Shown: piece by piece, positions 16,101 through 22,182 of the stretch
Position numbering within the stretch: the first letter of the stretch is position 1
How the letters are laid out: each line of letters opens with the position of its first letter
Virus record (IMG/VR): IMGVR_UViG_3300032180_000035
Coordinates: 1-22,212 of that record
Strand: one strand, 5' to 3'
DNA from: a virus
DNA: 22,212 bases
Position numbers and translations under genes: made by a program
The notes under the pieces: model-generated
Seen by the model: the letters and a program-made list of their open reading frames with translations, nothing else
Told to the model about the DNA's origin: nothing
Databases searched by the model: none

Positions 16101-19100
16101 GATGATCGCGACGGATGAGGAAATTGATCGGGCAGCGACTGAGGCTGAGGTGCATCCCATGTTCCTGGACGCCGAATCAGCCGGCATGACGCCCACAGAG
16201 TTTGTGGCCTATCGGGAGACCGTCGCCCAAGCGAGTCTGACAGCTCGCGAAACCTTACAGAAACAATTCATGGCCCAGTATCAACGTCAGCACGAGCAAT
16301 GGTGGAAGGACGAACGGGACGCGCTGCGTCTCCAGATCACAGCACGGGTGAACGAACAACCAGCGTATGTCGCGCTCTCCGTGCTCCAGACGGGCACCAT
16401 GCCGGACGGGTCGCCGTTACCCGCCGGCGTCGAATCGATGAAACTCGACCGTCAAGCCATCGCCGCGCAGTTCGGGCAGGACTTCCTCGCGCAGATGCCG
16501 AAAGGCACGATGAGCAAGAACGGGATGCATCAGGATACCGCCGCGCCGCTCTTTGGCTTCAACTCCGGGCAGGAGTTGGTGTTGGCGATCATGAATGCGA
16601 GACCAAAGTTCCGGTTGATCGAAGCCGAAACTGACCAGCAGATGCGGGATCGGCATGGGGATATGCGCTTTGACGGCACCATTGCAGAGGCGGCAAAAGC
16701 AGCGGTGATGAATGAACATCAAGAGGCAGTGATTGCCGCCGAGATCCGGGCGTTGAACGCCAAGCAGCGGGAAGTGGCCCCGTTTGTCAAAGCGGCAGTC
16801 GGCGAAGTGAAGACCCAACAGCAACAGGGCCGTGCCTTGCTCCGCACGATGATTCCTACTTTGAAAGACACGCGCGAGCTGGCGCGGAAGATCCTCGCCC
16901 GCACGGCGCTCAAGCAGGTCAATCCCTTTGCCTACTCCGTCGCGGCACGACAAGCGAGTAAACACGCCACGGCGGATCTGGCCAAGCAAGACTATCTGAA
17001 CGCCGGCCTGTTTAAGCAACGGGAACTGTTGAACCTGGCGCTGTTCCGTGAGGCGACGATCATCAAGGCCAACGTCGAGCAGGCGCACGCACTCGCCAAG
17101 GACTTCGGAAAACGTGATGCCACACTTGCCAAGTCGCGGAACGTGGATCTGATTAATGTGGGCCGGGCGATCCTGGCGCAGTATGGCTTGGCGAGACCCG
17201 TCGAGAAAACGGCGGCGGAGTATCTCAAGCCGATTTTGACCTATGACAAGGACCTCTACGACCAATGGAAGCCGCAAGTGGACGCACTCGCGCCGCGCCA
17301 GCTGGACTACAACGCGCTCACGGTCGAAGAATTTACAAAGCTGTTTGATGATCTGAACGCGCTGTGGCTACTTTCGCGACGCACGAAGCAGATGAAGGTG
17401 AACGAGCAACTGGTCGATCGCAAGCAGATCGTGGACGAATTGGCCGCAGCCATGGCCAGTTTTACACCACAACAGAAAGCGCAGGTGGTGGGGGCGCAGA
17501 CGCCGTGGACGGAGACCACGATCGGGTTGCTCTCCTGGGGCTCGGCGTTGAAGCGTGTCGAGTCGTGGGTACGGCGCATGGACGGGGGGGACATCAACGG
17601 GGTATTTCGCCGCTATCTGTGGACCCCCATCTCAGAAGCCTCGGACACCTTCCGGGCGGCGAAGAAGACGATGTTGCAACAGTATTTGGAGATCATCAAG
17701 CCGATTGAACAGACCTTGACACGGGATCTGATTCCAGCCCCAGAGCTCGGGCCGACCGTCTCATTCCGAGGGAAGACGGCGCTCCTCCATGCGGTCCTGC
17801 ATACGGGCAATGACAGCAATCAATCGAAACTGCTGCGGGGCTACCATTGGGCCCCATCAGCTTGGCAGACGTTCCTTGACCGGATGTACCGCGAGAAAGT
17901 CTTGACCAAATTGGACTATGACTTTGCCCAAGGCGTGTGGGATCTGCTGGAGTCCATCAAGCCACAGGCGCAGCAGGCGCACCATGAGATGTACGGGTAC
18001 TACTTTAGCGAAATCACGGCCCGAGAGATCACGACGCCGTGGGGCACGTATAAGGGCGGCTATGTGCCGGCGATTGCGGATCGGGCCAAGTCGGTGGATC
18101 AGGCGATTCGGGAAGAGAAGGATCTGTTCGACCAGGCCGGGAATAGCTTTATGTTTCCCACCACAGGGCGCGGATTCACGAAGGCCAGGGTCGAGGAATA
18201 CGCGGCACCCTTGGCGCTCGACATGACGACCATCCCAGTGCATCTCGACAAGACGATGCGCTTCATTCACTTAGAACCGCGCATTAAGGACGCCGCGCGG
18301 CTCGTCACCAACAAACAGTTCCGCCAGGCACTCGACGCCATGAATAGCACGGTCGCCAAGGACATGCTGGTGCCGTGGCTGCAACGCTCGGCGCAGCAGA
18401 CCGTCTCGACACCAGGGAAGAATCGCCATGCCGATGCCCTCTGGCGCTATCTGCGGAAATCGGTCGGCGCGCAGATCATGGTGGGGAACGTGCTGAATAC
18501 CCTGCAACAGTTCACAGGGTTCCCGATCGCGGCGACGATGGTCAAACCGCGACACCTCCGCGGCGCGATGGTCAATTATTTGCGGCACCCGATCACCTAT
18601 GCGGATGACATTGCGGCCCGCTCGACATTCATGAAAGGCCGCACGGCGACCCAAGTGATCGAGATACAGCAGACCATCGACGATATTCTGTTGAATCCCA
18701 CGAAATACGATCAGCTTCGGAAGTTTCTTGAGCGGCATGGCTACTTCCTGCAACAGGGCACCCAGAACGTCGTGGATCTCGTGACCTGGGGCGGGGCCTA
18801 TGACCAAGCGATCGCGAACAATCTGGATGAACGCATGGCGGTTAGAGCGGCTGATTCCGCCATCCGGCTGACCCAAGGCACCTTTGCGCCAGAGGATCTG
18901 TCGGCCTTTGAAGCGGGAACGCCGTTCACCCGAGCCTTCACGATGTTCTATTCCTATTTCAACATGCAGGCGAATCTGCTGACCACAGAGATGCAGATCG
19001 TGGCGCATGAGATGGGCCTGCGCAAGGGAGCGGGTCGCGCCTTCTATGTGTATCTGATGGGCTTCATGATTCCGGCGGTCCTGTCGGAAAGCATCATTCG

Positions 19101-19536
19101 TGGATTGGGCGGGTTTGACCCGGATAATGATGACGATTATCTCAATGAGGCGCTGTCGGTTTTCTTCGGTTCGCAACTCCGCACGGCCCTCGCGATGGTG
19201 CCTGGAGTCGGACCGATCACGCTCGCAGGAATTGGAGCCTTTACGAAGAAGCAGTACGACGACCGGATTTCTACATCGCCAATCGTGACCGTCTTGGAGA
19301 GTGCGGTGCGGGCGCCGCATTCCATCTACCAAGCCATGAGCGAAGAGGGCCATAGTAAGCGGGCCGTGCGGGATGTGCTCACGCTCCTGGGCCTTGTGAC
19401 AGGATTGCCGCTCGGAGCGTTCGGTCGGCCCGCAGGCTACCTGGCGGATGTCGCCGATGGAGTCGCGCAACCCGAGACGGCAGGCGACGTGGCCCGTGGC
19501 TTGCTCAGTGGCAAAGATGTGAACCGCACGAAATAA
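13183..19536 (+). CDS. Giant internal virion protein D (gp16-like) with HExxH protease motif
   Basis: 2117 residues, much longer than T7 gp16 (1318). It should be ejected into the cell and span the inner membrane to pull in DNA. Segments seen: an acidic N-terminus; a Gly/Ala-rich hydrophobic stretch at about 233-272 (GVAVGALAGGAAGGLPGATV) likely to insert in membranes; a zinc-peptidase motif H858-E-T-G-H862 in LSTFIHETGHLYLNELL; helical middle regions; and a C-terminal part (VGAQIMVGNVLNTLQQFTG, FTMFYSYFNMQANLLT, then hydrophobic YVYLMGFMIPAVL) like the end domains of large phage polyvalent proteins. I see no lytic transglycosylase domain at the N-terminus, unlike T7 gp16. Preceded by GGAG seven bases before the ATG. 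Confidence 0.88.
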   Translation: MAGALDDALAAVADTPESLADTQSSPSYAMPRPSAPPNLDESVQEYLSQGEAEQLRGVTAVGVKTEPSKALKVLQLTGKTGLPRDFIERNLDFVNQETAKQDLNPTQLLTDSPAFAAWLSEHPDHVAAARPDATALSFIEKQLRNIPAQFAQGQRTVEYGNVMLGVVQGLLDHTDVTALRKRQAELEAEMSKPDETGLSDMPGLAGVLQRAPGWMAQQLPILASTLEEQVKTGAKGVAVGALAGGAAGGLPGATVGGLAVGGASWRLGAAINSAKMEFAQAFGDYEKLTDADGLPLDQQTAMGLAGIVGVLNGAIDGFFGVEGLTAKLPGINQFTRQGIKDLLRTPTTSRALLSYAKTVGQVMAVEGATEALQMYITKAGGVALQAVKDGGSPAEWLGKIFSPENLQQAATEAEAGAFGGGGIATVMATPQVAQDLYRVRQANKAKQAFETIGEAISQTTFHKELPDQLKDIIARGTKDGPIETLYVPEHAFSEYFQKEGVDPREVYKEVTGDAEAYDQSVETGADLPIKTADYAQKLAGTKHNAFFANELRTSVDAMNGFEAAEWVTQQDEIDKAAAQQQGVKTDLAGDPGAQVRLDIAGQLTALGFDPRVVDQYAALFEARYRARAERRGLGETAADLFAQQNLHITRPVPAVLQQLGKTTELDTLLDRLRSGDLPKPIDVFGQSLTEFLKEKGGLHDQGGELAARNIDQERKPFTKTLIKKTGKTLDEAAQMAVEAGYLEERDIPTLLDALDQEARGTPVYAVGKENARAFDVQQNLESLKAYLDAKGIDLATSTNQQIKQMLGEAVQQPLSTEEVQTFAQTFQASDTPKGSITFGSQSINIKLLEKADLSTFIHETGHLYLNELLDDAKAVAAVPVESRTPIQIQLLADLATIHSWLGNNGEAKRITVEQHEKFARGFEAYTMEGKSPSQAMREVFAAFRQWLIQAYRSLTTAPLNVKLTKQVREVMDRMIATDEEIDRAATEAEVHPMFLDAESAGMTPTEFVAYRETVAQASLTARETLQKQFMAQYQRQHEQWWKDERDALRLQITARVNEQPAYVALSVLQTGTMPDGSPLPAGVESMKLDRQAIAAQFGQDFLAQMPKGTMSKNGMHQDTAAPLFGFNSGQELVLAIMNARPKFRLIEAETDQQMRDRHGDMRFDGTIAEAAKAAVMNEHQEAVIAAEIRALNAKQREVAPFVKAAVGEVKTQQQQGRALLRTMIPTLKDTRELARKILARTALKQVNPFAYSVAARQASKHATADLAKQDYLNAGLFKQRELLNLALFREATIIKANVEQAHALAKDFGKRDATLAKSRNVDLINVGRAILAQYGLARPVEKTAAEYLKPILTYDKDLYDQWKPQVDALAPRQLDYNALTVEEFTKLFDDLNALWLLSRRTKQMKVNEQLVDRKQIVDELAAAMASFTPQQKAQVVGAQTPWTETTIGLLSWGSALKRVESWVRRMDGGDINGVFRRYLWTPISEASDTFRAAKKTMLQQYLEIIKPIEQTLTRDLIPAPELGPTVSFRGKTALLHAVLHTGNDSNQSKLLRGYHWAPSAWQTFLDRMYREKVLTKLDYDFAQGVWDLLESIKPQAQQAHHEMYGYYFSEITAREITTPWGTYKGGYVPAIADRAKSVDQAIREEKDLFDQAGNSFMFPTTGRGFTKARVEEYAAPLALDMTTIPVHLDKTMRFIHLEPRIKDAARLVTNKQFRQALDAMNSTVAKDMLVPWLQRSAQQTVSTPGKNRHADALWRYLRKSVGAQIMVGNVLNTLQQFTGFPIAATMVKPRHLRGAMVNYLRHPITYADDIAARSTFMKGRTATQVIEIQQTIDDILLNPTKYDQLRKFLERHGYFLQQGTQNVVDLVTWGGAYDQAIANNLDERMAVRAADSAIRLTQGTFAPEDLSAFEAGTPFTRAFTMFYSYFNMQANLLTTEMQIVAHEMGLRKGAGRAFYVYLMGFMIPAVLSESIIRGLGGFDPDNDDDYLNEALSVFFGSQLRTALAMVPGVGPITLAGIGAFTKKQYDDRISTSPIVTVLESAVRAPHSIYQAMSEEGHSKRAVRDVLTLLGLVTGLPLGAFGRPAGYLADVADGVAQPETAGDVARGLLSGKDVNRTK

Positions 19537-19548
19537 GGAGCATTCATC

Positions 19549-20721
19549 ATGGCCATCGATACGACCCCCCCACGGTTTGATTATGTCGGGAACGGCACTG
19601 TGGCAACGTACGACTTCCCCAATCTGAAAATCTCGGCTGGCACGGATCTCCGCGTGACCGTCAAGAACACCGCGGGCGTCGAAACGCAACTGGTCTTTGG
19701 CGTGGACTTTACCGTCTCGGGGCTCAATCTGACGACGGGAGGCAGTATCACGCTGACGGCGGGGAACTTGACCTCCGGGTATCTCCTCACCATTCGCTAC
19801 GACAAGACGCCGCAGCAGACGACGGACTTCCGCAATCAAGGGGGCGTGTTTCTCGAAGTCATTGAGGATAAGTTCGATGAAGTCGTCCGGTTCGTGCAGT
19901 CGTTGCGGGATACGGTGCAGCGGTCGATGCATTTGCCGGAGACAGAGGTGGGCACGGCACTCGCGACGGTGACGCCGACGTTAGCCTTACGGGCGAGCAA
20001 GTTTGCCTATTGGGATAGTGCAGGGAATCTCACGGGTGTGGTCGTGGTCTCTCCAGGGACGTTAACGGTGTCGGCGTTTATTGAGACGCTGCTGGACGAT
20101 GCCAATGCTGGGGCGGCACGGGCAACGTTGGGGGTATCAGCGTTTATAGATACACTATTAAACGATGCGGATGCGGCGACCGCGCGTGGCACTTTGGGAG
20201 CGGCAGGTGTCACAGCCATTGAAACGCTGACGAATAAGACATTGACCGCTCCTATCCTCACCAGTCCAACAGTCTCCAGCGGTCCGCTCACGATGACCAG
20301 TGGGAAAATTGCCTTTCCGGCCATCCAGATCCCAAGCGCTGGGGCGAATGACCTTGATGACTATGAAGAAGGTACATGGACTCCCTCTCTCGGCGGGAAT
20401 ACAACCTACATCGCACAGGAAGGGACCTACACGAAAATAGGAAACTTCGTGTTCATTCGTGGGCGCATCTCTGTCAATGTCCTTGGTACTGGGGCTGTCA
20501 ACAATGTAACAGGTATTCCTTTCACTGCAGCAGTAGGACGCTATCCACTCGCTGTCAGCTTCACTGCTGGGCTTGCGACAGCCGTAGTGTCGATCACTGG
20601 GCAGGTTCAAAGTACGCTAATAAATTTTTACTTCCGCACGGCGGCAAGCACATCCGATACAGCAGGAACGGTTTTTGGTAATGCCACAGAAATATCGTTT
20701 GCAGGGGGTTACTTCATATGA
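19549..20721 (+). CDS. Tail fibre with T7-type N-terminal attachment domain
   Basis: 390 residues. Residues 1-150 match the T7 tail-fibre N-terminal domain that docks on the tail (RFDYVGNGTVATYDFPNL ... RYDKTPQQTTDFRNQG, then EVIEDKFDEVVRFVQSLRD). Two 22-residue repeats at 174-217 follow, then a TNKTLTAPILTSP motif common in fibres. The last 120 residues carry YEEGTWTPSLGG and GTYTKIGNFVFIRGRISV, a C-terminal module widespread in phage fibres and probably the receptor-binding tip. AAGGAG lies seven bases before the ATG. The 3' end is more A/T-rich than the rest, as expected if the tip was exchanged between phages. The stop overlaps a short reading frame (ATGA). Confidence 0.9.
   Translation: MAIDTTPPRFDYVGNGTVATYDFPNLKISAGTDLRVTVKNTAGVETQLVFGVDFTVSGLNLTTGGSITLTAGNLTSGYLLTIRYDKTPQQTTDFRNQGGVFLEVIEDKFDEVVRFVQSLRDTVQRSMHLPETEVGTALATVTPTLALRASKFAYWDSAGNLTGVVVVSPGTLTVSAFIETLLDDANAGAARATLGVSAFIDTLLNDADAATARGTLGAAGVTAIETLTNKTLTAPILTSPTVSSGPLTMTSGKIAFPAIQIPSAGANDLDDYEEGTWTPSLGGNTTYIAQEGTYTKIGNFVFIRGRISVNVLGTGAVNNVTGIPFTAAVGRYPLAVSFTAGLATAVVSITGQVQSTLINFYFRTAASTSDTAGTVFGNATEISFAGGYFI
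20068..20199 (+). repeat. Two tandem 22-residue repeats in the tail fibre
   Basis: Two 66-base units (20068-20133 and 20134-20199) encode VSAFIETLLDDANAGAARAT-LG and VSAFIDTLLNDADAATARGT-LG. They differ in 6 of 22 residues and at many silent positions, so they are old or under protein-level selection. Such LLxDADAAxARxTLG units occur in phage fibres and set the shaft length. Confidence 0.85.
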
Positions 20722-20765
20722 TCCATCACCAATCGTGTCTAGTGCTGGTGAGTGCGAGATATTGA
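20718..20765 (+). CDS. 15-residue leader-like reading frame between fibre and TM gene
   Basis: ATG 20718 overlaps the fibre stop (ATGA) and is preceded by AGGGGG at about 20703-20708. It encodes MIHHQSCLVLVSARY and stops at TGA 20763-20765, which overlaps the ATG of the next gene (TGATG). The double overlap suggests it passes ribosomes from the fibre gene to the TM gene. The peptide itself need not have a function. Confidence 0.3.
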   Translation: MIHHQSCLVLVSARY

Positions 20766-20917
20766 TGTTTGCGTGGCTGCTCATGGCGATTCTGATATTC
20801 ACCGGATGGGGAGGTTTCCAAGGCTGGGTCTCTGAGCATGTCGAGAATGTCTGTCTCCAGCGAAACAATCTACTGCTTATGGAGCAGCGCGAAGGGCCAT
20901 TGCAGGTGTGTCGGTAA
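20765..20917 (+). CDS. Small single-TM protein after the tail fibre, possible lysis protein
   Basis: 50 residues from the ATG at 20765. Residues 2-21 form one hydrophobic segment (FAWLLMAILIFTGWGGFQGW); the rest is polar with two cysteines. The frame is open upstream to 20675, but that part lies within the fibre gene, and the preceding short frame ends exactly on this ATG. In T7 the holin gene follows the tail fibre, so a holin or other lysis role is possible, but a candidate holin already lies at 6605. It is the last plus-strand gene; a convergent minus-strand frame ends 18 bases further on. Confidence 0.5.
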   Translation: MFAWLLMAILIFTGWGGFQGWVSEHVENVCLQRNNLLLMEQREGPLQVCR

Positions 20918-20934
20918 AAGAGGGAGATCTTCGT

Positions 20935-21009
20935 CTAGCCCAACGCCACGATCAGCGCAGCGGGAATGACGGTATCGCCCATGAGGAAACCGAGCCAGAA
21001 GGAACTCAT
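20935..21009 (-). CDS. 24-residue hydrophobic peptide coupled to the integrase
   Basis: On the minus strand an ATG at 21009-21007 overlaps the integrase stop (ATGA), with GGAGGGG just upstream inside the last integrase codons. It encodes MSSFWLGFLMGDTVIPAALI plus four residues and stops at TAG 20937-20935. The peptide is almost wholly hydrophobic with one Asp, as in very small membrane proteins. Shine-Dalgarno, overlap and hydrophobicity support it; the small size makes chance possible. Confidence 0.4.
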   Translation of the reverse strand: MSSFWLGFLMGDTVIPAALIVALG

Positions 21010-21761
21010 GTCCCCTCCATCTCTTCACACTGTCGCCCGTGCTTCTCTGATTTCAGTTTTCCCAGTGTTGGGAAGACCCTATCCGCATGCCGAGTCAACG
21101 CCGCCCGTATGGTGGTTTGATCCGCTTTCGCATAAATTTGCGTGGTGGACACGGAGCTATGATGGAGAATTTCCTTGATGACCATCAAGTTCTCCCCACT
21201 GGACACCATCATCGTCGCACAGGTGCGACGGAGATCGCGAATCTGTACATCTTGAATCCCCGCCTCCCATCGGATCTTCTTCCACCAATAGCGCACGGCG
21301 GTCCTCGACCACGGCACCTCGGGGGTATCACCGGGGAAGAAATAGGGACCCTCATTCGGGAGCGAGGCCAAGAGCTCACAACTCCTGGGCGAGAGAGCCA
21401 GCAGTTGGCGACGGCCGTTCTTCGTGACCGTTTTATGCCAGAAGCCTTGCCTCAGATCGACGTGCGCCCGTTGCATCTTCCGGGCTTCACTCATGCGCGG
21501 CCCTTCCAACAGCAGGAACGAGATATAGACGGCAATCTTTTGGGGATAGCGATCCAGGATGGCGCGTAGTCGCGTCCATTCGTCTGGGAGCAGAAAGCGT
21601 TCTCGCGCGCGCGCTCGTTTCCGGCGTGGACGAGCCAGCAGGAGATCGAAACAAGCACTCAACCGCTGCCAGGGCTTCATAGGGGGCATTGTACAATTCT
21701 TCTTCCAGCACTCTCTATCCCGCAAACGTAGCACCTGATTCCTCTTGAGTCTGTAGGCCAA
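21006..21761 (-). CDS. int: Tyrosine recombinase (phage integrase), short N-terminus
   Basis: 251 residues from a TTG at 21761; the ATG at 21689 (227 residues) is the next good start and I cannot decide. The catalytic domain is clear (numbering from TTG): R89 in LEGPRMSEARKM, K114 in VTKNGRRQL, R178 in IRDLRRTCATMM, H201 and Y210 in LHHSSVSTTQIYAK. The box II histidine (HxxR) is replaced by R175. Upstream of the catalytic domain only about 55 residues remain, so the arm-binding domain and most of the core-binding domain of usual 350-400-residue integrases are missing. It therefore may be a compact or a truncated enzyme. It would recombine attP with a host tRNA; a tRNA fragment lies 21 bases upstream. 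Confidence 0.85.
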   Translation of the reverse strand: MAYRLKRNQVLRLRDRECWKKNCTMPPMKPWQRLSACFDLLLARPRRKRARARERFLLPDEWTRLRAILDRYPQKIAVYISFLLLEGPRMSEARKMQRAHVDLRQGFWHKTVTKNGRRQLLALSPRSCELLASLPNEGPYFFPGDTPEVPWSRTAVRYWWKKIRWEAGIQDVQIRDLRRTCATMMVSSGENLMVIKEILHHSSVSTTQIYAKADQTTIRAALTRHADRVFPTLGKLKSEKHGRQCEEMEGT

Positions 21762-21782
21762 TCCCTCAGGCCCTTGCTCAAT

Positions 21783-21807
21783 CTCTATCCAATTGAGCTA
21801 CGGGCGC
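21783..21807 (-). other. tRNA 5' half (tRNA-Arg-like): candidate attachment core
   Basis: On the minus strand, 25 bases starting GCGCCCGTAGCTCAATTG match the 5' half of a typical bacterial tRNA-Arg: acceptor strand GCGCCCG, TA, D-stem GCTC, D-loop AATTGGATA, D-stem GAG. After that the sequence stops resembling a tRNA: no anticodon arm and no GGTTCGAATCC T-arm follow. A tRNA piece directly beside an integrase gene is the normal sign of an attachment site. The direction is the same as int. Most tRNA-using phages carry the 3' part; here it is the 5' part. Confidence 0.6.
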
Positions 21808-21817
21808 ACCCTCTGTA

Positions 21818-21868
21818 GCCCAACTCAGACCGGAGCTTATCTCCGGCGGGGGTGTTCCTGAGTTGGGC
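21818..21868 (-). terminator. Nested hairpin at the 3' end of the RHH gene
   Basis: Perfect 11-base arms GCCCAACTCAG (21818-21828) and CTGAGTTGGGC (21858-21868) enclose a second hairpin CCGGAG/CTCCGG (21830-21835/21841-21846, 5-base loop). No T-run follows on either strand, so it is not a classical Rho-independent terminator. It could stop or slow transcription between the RHH gene and int, protect an RNA end, or be a recombinase arm site at the attachment locus. Confidence 0.45.
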
Positions 21869-22034
21869 GCGGTGGGGTGGGTGGGCGTGCGCGTTCCTTA
21901 TGTTCCACAATACATTCTTGGATGTACCGGCTCTTACTGGTCCGTCTCATCTGGCTGCGCTCGTGCTCCATCCATTCATAGATATCAGGATCGAGGTACG
22001 TTTTGACCTCAATCAGGCGGATTGTGGGCATCAT
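21837..22034 (-). CDS. Small ribbon-helix-helix (Arc/CopG-like) transcription regulator
   Basis: 65 residues from ATG at 22034, with AAAGGGGG six bases upstream; a second ATG follows at once. The pattern is that of an RHH DNA-binding protein: a short N-terminal strand (TIRLIEVKTYLD), helix A (PDIYEWMEHERSQMRR), a turn with TSKS, and helix B (RYIQECIVEHKER). The tail is Pro/Arg-rich (PPTPPRPTQEHPRRR). RHH dimers bind short tandem boxes, and 10-base-spaced GGCTAC boxes lie in its own promoter region and in the divergent promoter. It lies upstream of int on the same strand, so it is a good candidate for a lysogeny or excision regulator. Confidence 0.65.
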   Translation of the reverse strand: MMPTIRLIEVKTYLDPDIYEWMEHERSQMRRTSKSRYIQECIVEHKERARPPTPPRPTQEHPRRR

Positions 22035-22056
22035 GCGTCACCCCCTTTCCCATTGT

Positions 22057-22083
22057 AGGCTACTTGCGGCTGCATAGTAGCCG
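22057..22083. promoter_or_regulatory. Left operator: GGCTAC boxes over the RHH promoter start
   Basis: AGGCTAC at 22057-22063 and a near copy CGGCTGC at 22067-22073, ten bases apart, plus an inverted copy TAGTAGCCG at 22075-22083 that overlaps the -10. The 10-base step puts the two direct boxes on one face of the DNA helix, as expected for RHH dimers binding side by side. Confidence 0.5.
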
Positions 22084-22102
22084 TTATGGGCGTTCGCGTC
22101 AA
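22074..22102 (-). promoter_or_regulatory. Sigma70-type promoter for the RHH gene
   Basis: On the minus strand, TTGACG (22102-22097), a 17-base spacer, then TACTAT (22079-22074), followed by a short leader and the RHH Shine-Dalgarno. Both hexamers are close to consensus with ideal spacing. GGCTAC-type boxes lie at and downstream of the -10, which suggests autoregulation. Confidence 0.6.
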
Positions 22103-22103
22103 T

Positions 22104-22122
22104 CCCCCTCTAATGTAGGGGG
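22104..22122. repeat. Small hairpin between the divergent promoters
   Basis: CCCCCT (22104-22109) and AGGGGG (22117-22122) form a 6-base stem with a 7-base loop, followed on the plus strand by a T-rich ATTTATTTT. It lies between the two -35 elements. It could be a weak plus-strand terminator or another protein-binding site. Confidence 0.35.
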
Positions 22123-22153
22123 CGATTTATTTTCAACAGGGGTGATTTTGTGC

Positions 22154-22182
22154 TTGACAGGTCGGCTACTTTCGGCTACTCT
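22154..22182 (+). promoter_or_regulatory. Sigma70-type rightward promoter, divergent from the RHH promoter
   Basis: TTGACA at 22154-22159, a 17-base spacer, then TACTCT at 22177-22182. It reads out of the window to the right, so the genes it drives are not seen. Two copies of TCGGCTACT occupy the spacer and the -10, a position where a bound repressor would block RNA polymerase. Confidence 0.6.
22162..22180. promoter_or_regulatory. Right operator: two TCGGCTACT boxes in the rightward promoter
   Basis: TCGGCTACT at 22162-22170 and again at 22172-22180, an exact direct repeat with a 10-base period, placed in the spacer and -10 of the rightward promoter. The core GGCTAC is shared with the left operator. 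Confidence 0.6.

Noticed and set aside
18271-19932. Long minus-strand open frame of 553 codons opposite the gp16-like and fibre genes
   Set aside because: It is antisense to two recognised genes, rich in His/Arg, and shows no recognisable domain or Shine-Dalgarno. Long antisense frames are expected opposite GC-rich genes with biased codon use. The same applies to 14062-15279, 9375-10481 and 8073-9107.
1-20935. T7-type phage RNA polymerase promoters in the late genes
   Set aside because: I looked for the conserved T7-like promoter core (a CACTATAGGG-like string) by eye in the gaps between genes and did not find it. The gaps are too short to hold promoters in most places. A pattern search over the whole phage would be decisive.
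21760-21810. Complete tRNA gene on the minus strand
   Set aside because: After the D-arm there is no acceptable anticodon arm. The pairing TTGAG/CTCAA encloses 26 bases and no T-arm follows. Only the 5' half is present.
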